5,100 bases of DNA, from positions 1 through 5,100 of the forward strand of contig CAMZCW010000180.1 of the NCBI GenBank assembly GCA_947305045.1. Direction: 5' to 3'. The notes beneath the pieces were generated by a model. The model was not told the origin of the DNA. It ran no database searches and was given only the letters and a program-made list of their open reading frames with translations. Shown piece by piece: positions 1 to 4,142 of this stretch. Within the stretch, counting starts at the first letter, position 1, and each line of letters begins with the position of its first letter. The stretch comes from an uncultured Bacteroidales bacterium. Lineage in GTDB: Bacteria > Bacteroidota > Bacteroidia > Bacteroidales > UBA932. The translations under genes and the position numbers were made by a program.

Positions 1-439
1 GGACCTGGAGGCCGTGAACGGGCTCCTGCGGCAGGTGCTGGCGGTGCATCACAAGGGCCGGCCGGATCTTTTCAAGGCAATCGGCAAGAAATACACGGAT
101 GCTGAACTGCTGGCCATTTTTGCCTGCCCGGACACGCCGGTCTTCGTTTATGAAAAAGACGGGACGGTGCTTGGGTATGCCTTCTGTGCCATTCAGCACC
201 AGGGCAGCGGCAGCCTCAAGGAGATTACCACGCTCTATGTCGATGACCTTTGCGTGGATGAAAAGGCCCGCGGAGCACATATCGGCACGGCCCTGTTCGA
301 ACACGTGAAGGCGTTTGCCCGGGAGCGGGGCTGCCACAACCTCACCCTCCACGTCTGGGCCTGCAATCCGGAGGCGGAGGCCTTTTACACCTCCCATGGC
401 CTGAAGCCGCAGTACACCTGCATGGAAACGGTTTTGTGA
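1..439 (+). CDS. GNAT-family N-acetyltransferase, 5' end cut off by the window
   Basis: This is the 3' part of an acetyl-CoA-dependent N-acetyltransferase of the GNAT fold; the substrate cannot be told. A GTG at 14 could start a 141-residue product, but the frame is open to the window edge. The residues before it (DLEAV) continue into NGLLRQVL like the usual GNAT first helix, so the true start probably lies upstream. Counting from the GTG, the beta4/alpha3 acetyl-CoA loop is at about 75-105 (LYVDDLCVDEKARGAHIG). It has RGAHIG at 86-91 where the textbook motif is R/Q-x-x-G-x-G/A, so the second-to-last glycine of the loop is His. The C-terminal motif follows at 111-132: TLHVWACNPEAEAFY, then GLKP, with Asn118 and Tyr125 in the usual places. 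The gene ends 31 bp before the queD start on the same strand, and the queD promoter lies just after its stop. A role linked to queuosine is not implied. The family call is firm; the function is unknown. Confidence 0.88.
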   Translation, partial: DLEAVNGLLRQVLAVHHKGRPDLFKAIGKKYTDAELLAIFACPDTPVFVYEKDGTVLGYAFCAIQHQGSGSLKEITTLYVDDLCVDEKARGAHIGTALFEHVKAFARERGCHNLTLHVWACNPEAEAFYTSHGLKPQYTCMETVL

Positions 440-447
440 ACTTTTGC

Positions 448-455
448 TATCTTTG
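448..455 (+). promoter_or_regulatory. Bacteroidetes-type -7 promoter element for queD
   Basis: TATCTTTG matches the Bacteroidetes sigma-ABfr -7 consensus TAnnTTTG exactly. It begins 9 bp after the GNAT stop codon and ends 15 bp before the queD ATG, so the predicted leader is only about 10 nt. I see no convincing -33 TTTG at the expected distance. The flanking bases (CTATCTTTGCA) are identical to those of the element before the MATE gene. Its place suggests queD-queE can be transcribed independently of the GNAT gene. Confidence 0.7.
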
Positions 456-470
456 CACAAATTTCTGAGT

Positions 471-800
471 ATGTATTACGTTTGTAAACGATTGGAGATA
501 TCATCGGCCCACGCGCTGCACCTTTCCTACGAGAGCAAGTGCGAGGACCTGCACGGGCACAACTGGATTGTGAAAGTGTACTGCAAGAGCGAGACGCTGA
601 ATGCAGACGGCATGGTGACGGATTTCACGCACATCAAGCGGGACATTTCCGGCGTGCTGGATCACAAGAACCTGAACGAGGTGTTGCCGTTCAATCCCAC
701 GGCGGAGAACATTGCCCGCTGGATTTGCGACCACGTGGAGAATGCTTACAAGGTTGAAGTGTGGGAAAGCGAGAACAACATGGCTGCCTATGAACGGTAA
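471..800 (+). CDS. queD: 6-carboxy-5,6,7,8-tetrahydropterin synthase (QueD)
   Basis: QueD converts 7,8-dihydroneopterin triphosphate to 6-carboxy-5,6,7,8-tetrahydropterin, the second step from GTP towards preQ0 and queuosine (cytosolic, zinc-dependent). The 109-residue product is of normal size for a small QueD of the PTPS/6-pyruvoyl-tetrahydropterin synthase family. The three zinc ligands are His14 (SSAHAL) and His28 and His30 (LHGHNW). Cys24, four residues before the HGH motif, is the catalytic cysteine position. Asp64-His65 (DHKNLN) match the rest of the catalytic set, and Glu99 (VWES) is the usual pterin-anchoring glutamate. The ATG at 471 is chosen because it begins the family's typical N-terminus (MYYVCKRLEISSAHAL). 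A TTG at 444 in the same frame would lie inside or before the promoter and can be set aside. queE follows 35 bp after the stop. Confidence 0.95.
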   Translation: MYYVCKRLEISSAHALHLSYESKCEDLHGHNWIVKVYCKSETLNADGMVTDFTHIKRDISGVLDHKNLNEVLPFNPTAENIARWICDHVENAYKVEVWESENNMAAYER

Positions 801-805
801 TGGCC

Positions 806-835
806 TGTCATTCTGAGCGAAGCCGAAGAATCTCC
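806..835 (+). repeat. 30-bp dispersed repeat unit, copy 1 (queD-queE junction)
   Basis: The unit starts TGTCATTCTGAGCGAAGCCG and ends GAAGAATCTCC. It matches the - strand of 2199-2228 at 26 of 30 positions. It can form a 5-bp stem (ATTCT at 810-814 with AGAAT at 827-831) around a 12-nt loop. It fills nearly all of the 35 bp between the queD stop and the queE ATG and ends on the base before that ATG. Translated in the queE frame it reads CHSERSRRIS. I recognise such peptides, and FRAKSRNL from the other strand, as a common signature of intergenic repeats wrongly translated in many genomes; that is recollection, not a search. Confidence 0.85.
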
Positions 836-1435
836 ATGTATCGAGTCAACGAGATATTCTATTCCCTGCAAGGCGAGGGCTTCTGGACCGGAACCCCCGT
901 GGTGTTCGTGCGCTTTAGCGGGTGCAACCTGCAATGCCCCTTCTGCGACACGGATCACAAGCCCTACCGGGAAATGAGCGCGCAGGAAATCCTCCGGGAA
1001 GTGCAGCAGTACCGCTGCCCGCGCATTTGCCTCACCGGCGGAGAGCCGCTGTTGCAGCTGGACGACGAACTGCTGGATACCTTCAGCGCTTTTATCGTCC
1101 ATATGGAAACCAACGGTTCCGTTAACAAGTCGGAAGTAAATCGGGTTCAATGGGTTACACTCAGTCCCAAGAATCACCTGCCCGGCTACGCAGAACGCGG
1201 CAAAGTGGCCATTACCGAGGCCGATGAGATTAAACTGGTCTATGACGGTACGCTCACCGAGGAGGAAATCCTCGCCTGGGAAGGGTTCCCCGCCAGCCAC
1301 CTCTTCCTCCAGCCCTGCGACGTTCCGGACCCTGCCGGCCGCCAGCAGCTTTTGGAGGAAACCATCGACTTTGTGCAGCGTCACCCCCTCTGGCGCCTCT
1401 CCCTCCAGACCCACAAGCTCTTACATATCCGGTAA
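836..1435 (+). CDS. queE: 7-carboxy-7-deazaguanine synthase (QueE), radical SAM enzyme
   Basis: QueE is a radical S-adenosylmethionine enzyme that contracts 6-carboxytetrahydropterin to 7-carboxy-7-deazaguanine, the step after QueD. The 199-residue protein is full length. Its N-terminus MYRVNEIFYSLQGEG is typical. The 4Fe-4S cluster motif is C30-x3-C34-x2-C37 (GCNLQCPFCDTD), and Thr39 in the CDT triplet corresponds to the Mg-coordinating threonine of studied QueE enzymes. The SAM-binding GGEP is at 68-71, ETNGS at 91-95 and SPK at 110-112. The end carries the PCD and QTHK motifs common in the family. The ATG at 836 is preferred. An in-frame ATG at 800 overlaps the queD stop (TAATG) and would add 12 residues encoded by the repeat at 806-835. 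There is no good ribosome-binding site; only a purine-rich GAAGAA lies upstream, inside the repeat. The next gene, ybaK, is convergent. The preQ0-forming gene queC is not in this window. Confidence 0.95.
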   Translation: MYRVNEIFYSLQGEGFWTGTPVVFVRFSGCNLQCPFCDTDHKPYREMSAQEILREVQQYRCPRICLTGGEPLLQLDDELLDTFSAFIVHMETNGSVNKSEVNRVQWVTLSPKNHLPGYAERGKVAITEADEIKLVYDGTLTEEEILAWEGFPASHLFLQPCDVPDPAGRQQLLEETIDFVQRHPLWRLSLQTHKLLHIR

Positions 1436-1481
1436 TCCCGGAGTGGCAGCCAAGCATTTAAGTATCAGCCATTTACCATAC

Positions 1482-1510
1482 ATTCCTCGTTCAATTTTCG
1501 AACGAGGAAT
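1482..1510 (+). repeat. Hairpin A inside the palindrome (11-bp stem, 7-nt loop)
   Basis: ATTCCTCGTTC (1482-1492) and GAACGAGGAAT (1500-1510) are perfect reverse complements around the loop AATTTTC. If the A at 1511 bulges, ATAC (1478-1481) can pair with GTAT (1512-1515) and lengthen the stem by 4 bp. No T-run follows, so it is not a typical rho-independent terminator, although it lies 47 bp after the queE stop and could still slow or stop transcription. Confidence 0.85.
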
Positions 1511-1608
1511 AGTATATAACCCACTATCCATCAGCAGATTAGCCGTCATGAACCCTGGACACACCGCCCGTGACAGCTAAGTTATTGTTACCCAGGGTCT
1601 TACAACAC

Positions 1609-1637
1609 AATCCTCGTTCGAAAATTGAACGAGGATT
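1609..1637 (-). repeat. Hairpin B, inverted copy of hairpin A
   Basis: AATCCTCGTTC (1609-1619) and GAACGAGGATT (1627-1637) are perfect reverse complements around the loop GAAAATT, which is the reverse complement of hairpin A's loop. The whole 29 bp equals the reverse complement of hairpin A except for two bases, and those two lie opposite each other in the stem, so pairing is kept. Transcripts coming from ybaK would meet this hairpin first, as those from queE meet hairpin A. Confidence 0.85.
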
Positions 1638-1682
1638 ATATGGGAATCAGCTGTAAATCAACGAATTAGCTGCCACATGAGG

Positions 1683-2153
1683 CTACAAGGGATAAATACC
1701 GGCACCGACAAAGTCGATGAGGGTTTGCGGGGCAAGGCAGAGCTGCAGGCCGCGGACACCGGCGCTCACGTAGATGGTGTCCCAGAGGAGGGCACTCTCG
1801 TGGATATAGGTGGGCAGCGGTTTTTTCATGCCGATAGGACTGCACCCGCCGCGGATGTAGCCGGTGAGGGGCAGGAGCTCCTTCACATGAATCATGGCGC
1901 AGTTTTTATTGCCTGAAATGCGGGCCGCCACGCGAAGATCCACCTCCATGGAACCGGGGACCACACAGACAAACAGCCCGGTGCGGTCTCCCCGGAGCAC
2001 CAGGGTTTTGAACACCCGGTCCAGGTCCTCCCCCAGTTGCTCCGCCACGTGGGAGGCCTCCAGGTGCTCTTCGTCCACCTCATAGGGGACCAGCGTATAA
2101 GGAATGCCGGCGGCGTCCAGGAGCCGGGCAGCGTTTGTTTTCTGTAAAGCCAT
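1683..2153 (-). CDS. ybaK: Cys-tRNA(Pro)/Cys-tRNA(Cys) deacylase, YbaK/EbsC family
   Basis: YbaK-family proteins are free-standing editing domains related to the prolyl-tRNA synthetase insertion domain. They hydrolyse mischarged aminoacyl-tRNA, classically Cys-tRNA(Pro), in the cytosol. The 156-residue product is normal length. The start MALQKTNAARLLDAAGIPY is typical. Lys49 in FKTLVL corresponds to the essential lysine of characterised YbaK. The substrate-pocket segment GYIRGGCSPIGMKK at 98-111 carries the conserved GGxxPxG loop, and SGNK at 80-83 is also a family feature. The gene converges on queE across the palindrome and diverges from the recQ-like gene. Its ATG (2151-2153) lies only 4 bp past a TAATTTTG promoter element, so its mRNA may be leaderless. 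The exact amino-acid specificity cannot be read from sequence. Confidence 0.94.
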   Translation of the reverse strand: MALQKTNAARLLDAAGIPYTLVPYEVDEEHLEASHVAEQLGEDLDRVFKTLVLRGDRTGLFVCVVPGSMEVDLRVAARISGNKNCAMIHVKELLPLTGYIRGGCSPIGMKKPLPTYIHESALLWDTIYVSAGVRGLQLCLAPQTLIDFVGAGIYPL

Positions 2154-2157
2154 GGTG

Positions 2158-2165
2158 CAAAATTA
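2158..2165 (-). promoter_or_regulatory. -7 promoter element for ybaK
   Basis: On the - strand this reads TAATTTTG, an exact TAnnTTTG match. Only 4 bases separate it from the ATG (2153), so the expected transcription start falls at or next to the start codon. No clear -33 element is seen. It lies about 13 bp from the opposite-strand element at 2179-2186, so the two promoters overlap in their polymerase footprints. Confidence 0.6.
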
Positions 2166-2178
2166 CGGAAAATATTGC

Positions 2179-2186
2179 TATCTTCG
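2179..2186 (+). promoter_or_regulatory. Probable -7 promoter element for the recQ-like gene
   Basis: TATCTTCG differs from TAnnTTTG at one base and sits in the context GCTATCTTCG, close to the GCTATCTTTG before queD. It would give a leader of about 65 nt that contains the repeat cluster at 2199-2257. It is less certain than the two perfect elements on this strand. Confidence 0.5.
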
Positions 2187-2198
2187 TAAATTGAGCTG

Positions 2199-2228
2199 GG
2201 AGATTCCTCGACTTCGCCCGGAATGACA
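2199..2228 (-). repeat. 30-bp dispersed repeat unit, copy 2 (recQ leader)
   Basis: On the - strand it reads TGTCATTCCGGGCGAAGTCG, then AGGAATCTCC, matching the unit at 806-835 in 26 of 30 positions. Its stem is ATTCC (2203-2207) with GGAAT (2220-2224), again around a 12-nt loop. The stem difference from copy 1 (T-A to C-G) changes both partners, so pairing is kept. It lies in the predicted leader of the recQ-like gene, pointing away from it. Confidence 0.8.
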
Positions 2229-2257
2229 GGACTTCGCTCGAAATGACAGGAATGACC
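2229..2257 (-). repeat. Truncated tandem remnants of the repeat next to the recQ start
   Basis: On the - strand, 2229-2248 (TGTCATTTCGAGCGAAGTCC) repeats the first 20 bases of the 30-bp unit, and 2249-2257 (GGTCATTCC) looks like its first 9 bases. On the + strand this puts AATGACAGG at 2222-2230 and 2242-2250. The candidate ATG codons at 2243 and 2252 both come from the repeat. The cluster ends on the base before the preferred ATG at 2258. Confidence 0.65.
2248..2251 (+). promoter_or_regulatory. Possible ribosome-binding site for the recQ-like gene
   Basis: AGGA lies 6 bases before the ATG at 2258 and is the best-spaced Shine-Dalgarno-like site in the window. It favours 2258 over the in-frame ATGs at 2243 and 2252. 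It is made of repeat sequence, and this phylum depends little on such sites, so its weight is modest. Confidence 0.4.
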
Positions 2258-4120
2258 ATGACACCCAAAGAGGTACTGAAGACATATTGGGGCTATGACA
2301 GTTTCAGGCCCATGCAGGAGGAGATTGTCCGGGAAGCCCTGGAAGGGAGGGATGTGCTGGCCATTCTGCCTACGGGCGGGGGCAAGAGCGTGTGTTTCCA
2401 GGTGCCCACCCTCATGCAGGAGGGCCTGGCGCTGGTGGTCACTCCCCTGATTGCCCTCATGAAGGATCAGGTGCAGAACCTCCGGCAAAGGGGCATACGG
2501 GCCATCGCCATCCATGCCGGCATGAACCGCCGGGAAGTGGACCTGGCCCTGAACAACGCCGCCTACGGAGACTATAAGTTCCTGTACCTGAGCCCGGAAC
2601 GCCTGCACACAGACCTTTTCCAGGCGTATCTGAGCGTGCTCAAAGTCTCCTACATTGTGGTGGACGAGGCCCACTGCATCTCCCAGTGGGGCTATGACTT
2701 CCGCCCCAACTACCTGCAAATCGGCGAACTCAGAAACCGAATTGACGCCCCTGTCATCGCCCTTACCGCCACCGCCACGCCCGTGGTGTGCGAAGACATC
2801 ATGGACCGCCTGCGCTTCAAGGAAAAGAACCTCCTGCGCTCCGGCTTCGAGCGCCCCAACCTGAGCTATATAGTGCGGAAAGCGCAGGACAAGATTGGAC
2901 AAATCCTGAGCATCTGCGAAGGCGTAAAAGGCACCGGCATTGTGTATGTCCGCAGCCGCGCCCGTACCCAGGAACTGGCGGAAGCATTACGGGCCGCCGG
3001 CATCCCCGCCTCCTTCTATCACGCCGGCCTGGGCCCGGAAACCCGCGCCCTCCGGCAGGAGGACTGGAAAAGCGGCAAAACGCGCGTCATGGTGTGCACC
3101 AACGCCTTTGGCATGGGGATAGACAAGGCCGATGTCCGTTTTGTGGTGCATGCAGACCTGCCGGAAAGCCCGGAGGCCTATTTCCAGGAAGCGGGACGTG
3201 CCGGCCGTGACGGTCTCCCCTCCTACGCCGTCCTCCTGTGGAACGGCACGGACCAGACCCGCCTGAAACAGCTCCAGGACGTCTCTTTCCCCACCCTGGA
3301 ATACATTGAGGACATTTACCAGAAGGTACACATCTTCTTTGAGATTCCCTATGAAGCCGGTATAGGCCGCATGCTCAAATTCGACCTCCCGGCTTTTTGC
3401 AAGCAGTACAAACTGCAGCGGGCGCCGGCCTACTACGCCATCAAATACATTGAGCGGGAAGGCCACTGGACACTCGCTGAGGACATGGACATGGCCACCC
3501 GCGTGCGCATTGAAGTGGACCGGCAGCAGCTTTACAACGTAGAACTGCCGGACCCGGTGATGCCCGCCCTCCTGGAAGCCCTCATGCGCATGTACACCGG
3601 CATCTTCTCCTTCGCACAACCCATTGACGAAGAAGCGGTTGCGCGCCGCACAGGCATCACCACCGCACAACTGCGCCAGGAGCTGTACCAGCTCAGCGTG
3701 AACCATGTAATCCGCTACATTCCGGCGGACCACGCCACGGTGCTCTACCTCCAGCACGGGCGCCTGCAACCGGGCAACGTGCAGCTCTCCCCCAAGCGCT
3801 ACCAGATGCTCCGCAGCACCTACAGCGAGCGCGTGCAAACCATGCTGGAGTACGTAGAGGAAACGGAGGAATGCCGCTCCCGTTTCCTCTTGCGCTACTT
3901 TGGGCAGGAAAAAACCACCGATTGCGGCAAATGCGACATCTGTCGCGACCGGGCAGCCCGTCCCAAGGATCTGGGCCAGCAGCTGAAAGCCTGGATTCAG
4001 CAACGGAACGGGACCTACACCCTGGCCGATGTCCGCAGTGCCTTTGGCACCGCCGACGAGAACTGGCTGCCGGTGCTCCGGGAACTCATCGACCGCAAAG
4101 AAGTTCCGCCTTACGCATAA
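2258..4120 (+). CDS. recQ: RecQ-family ATP-dependent DNA helicase, non-canonical C-terminus
   Basis: This is a superfamily 2 helicase expected to unwind DNA 3' to 5' with ATP in recombination and repair; the 620-residue length is near that of E. coli RecQ. Helicase motifs are in order: motif 0 FRPMQ at 16-20, Walker A TGGGKS at 39-44, DEAH at 136-139 followed by the RecQ aromatic loop CISQWGYDFRP, motif III ALTATAT at 168-174, GIVYVRSR at 227-234, NAFGMGIDK at 282-290 and QEAGRAGRDG at 310-319. Four cysteines fit the RecQ zinc site (Cys539, Cys556, Cys559, Cys562). They lie some 200 residues after the helicase core instead of directly behind it, with helix-rich, probably winged-helix-like sequence between. 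Only about 58 residues follow and no HRDC domain is recognised. From memory, a group of Bacteroidetes RecQ paralogues has this layout, so the symbol is used in the family sense. ATG 2258 is preferred to 2243 and 2252. Confidence 0.93.
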   Translation: MTPKEVLKTYWGYDSFRPMQEEIVREALEGRDVLAILPTGGGKSVCFQVPTLMQEGLALVVTPLIALMKDQVQNLRQRGIRAIAIHAGMNRREVDLALNNAAYGDYKFLYLSPERLHTDLFQAYLSVLKVSYIVVDEAHCISQWGYDFRPNYLQIGELRNRIDAPVIALTATATPVVCEDIMDRLRFKEKNLLRSGFERPNLSYIVRKAQDKIGQILSICEGVKGTGIVYVRSRARTQELAEALRAAGIPASFYHAGLGPETRALRQEDWKSGKTRVMVCTNAFGMGIDKADVRFVVHADLPESPEAYFQEAGRAGRDGLPSYAVLLWNGTDQTRLKQLQDVSFPTLEYIEDIYQKVHIFFEIPYEAGIGRMLKFDLPAFCKQYKLQRAPAYYAIKYIEREGHWTLAEDMDMATRVRIEVDRQQLYNVELPDPVMPALLEALMRMYTGIFSFAQPIDEEAVARRTGITTAQLRQELYQLSVNHVIRYIPADHATVLYLQHGRLQPGNVQLSPKRYQMLRSTYSERVQTMLEYVEETEECRSRFLLRYFGQEKTTDCGKCDICRDRAARPKDLGQQLKAWIQQRNGTYTLADVRSAFGTADENWLPVLRELIDRKEVPPYA

Positions 4121-4126
4121 ATTTCC

Positions 4127-4134
4127 TATCTTTG
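4127..4134 (+). promoter_or_regulatory. -7 promoter element for the MATE transporter gene
   Basis: TATCTTTG is an exact TAnnTTTG match. It begins 7 bp after the recQ-like stop codon and ends 8 bp before the ATG at 4143. The flanks (CTATCTTTGCA) equal those of the queD element. The predicted leader is only a few bases, so initiation is leaderless or nearly so. No strong -33 box is visible. Confidence 0.7.
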
Positions 4135-4142
4135 CAGTTTCG

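Larger units (their letters stand above)
1443..1676. repeat. 234-bp imperfect palindrome with 8-bp perfect ends
   Basis: The interval reads as one large inverted repeat. It starts GTGGCAGC (1443-1450) and ends with its reverse complement GCTGCCAC (1669-1676). Laying 1443-1548 against the reverse complement of 1571-1676 without gaps, I count 72 matches in 106 positions. The best blocks are the ends, 1476-1480 with 1639-1643, the 29-bp hairpin pair (27 of 29), and 1539-1548 with 1571-1580 (9 of 10). A 22-bp centre separates the arms. It fills the 247 bp between the convergent ends of queE and ybaK and is visibly richer in A+T than the genes. No open reading frame of substance, TAnnTTTG promoter or poly-T tract is evident. 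No target-site duplication is visible: the left flank ends CCCGGA and the right flank starts ATGAGG. It may be a non-autonomous mobile element (MITE-like), two head-to-head copies of a shorter repeat, or a structured bidirectional RNA or terminator. The symmetry is directly seen; the nature is inference. Confidence 0.75.

Noticed and set aside
444..470. Upstream TTG start for queD
   Set aside because: It would place the start codon before the -7 promoter element at 448-455. The added residues are not part of the QueD family N-terminus.
1478..1520. Rho-independent terminator after queE
   Set aside because: The hairpin is strong but is followed by AGTATATAAC and not a T-run, and it belongs to a larger symmetric element. 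A terminator role is possible but not shown.
1482..1637. Invertible promoter segment flanked by inverted repeats, as in Bacteroidetes phase variation
   Set aside because: The inverted repeats lie between two convergent gene ends with no TAnnTTTG promoter between them, and the symmetry continues inside and outside the repeats. No downstream gene would be switched.
1677..1916. + strand open frame of 79 codons opposite ybaK
   Set aside because: It is fully antisense to a well-supported ybaK gene, and its translation resembles no known family.
1482..2210. Shared ATTCCTCG between hairpin A (1482-1489) and repeat copy 2 (2203-2210)
   Set aside because: Only 8 bases match and the similarity stops on both sides. 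The two repeat types differ in length and loop, so common origin is not supported.
1892..2902. - strand open frame of 336 codons across ybaK, the intergenic region and the helicase start
   Set aside because: It runs in a different frame from ybaK and crosses the repeat cluster and divergent promoters, showing only repeat-derived peptide and shadow sequence.
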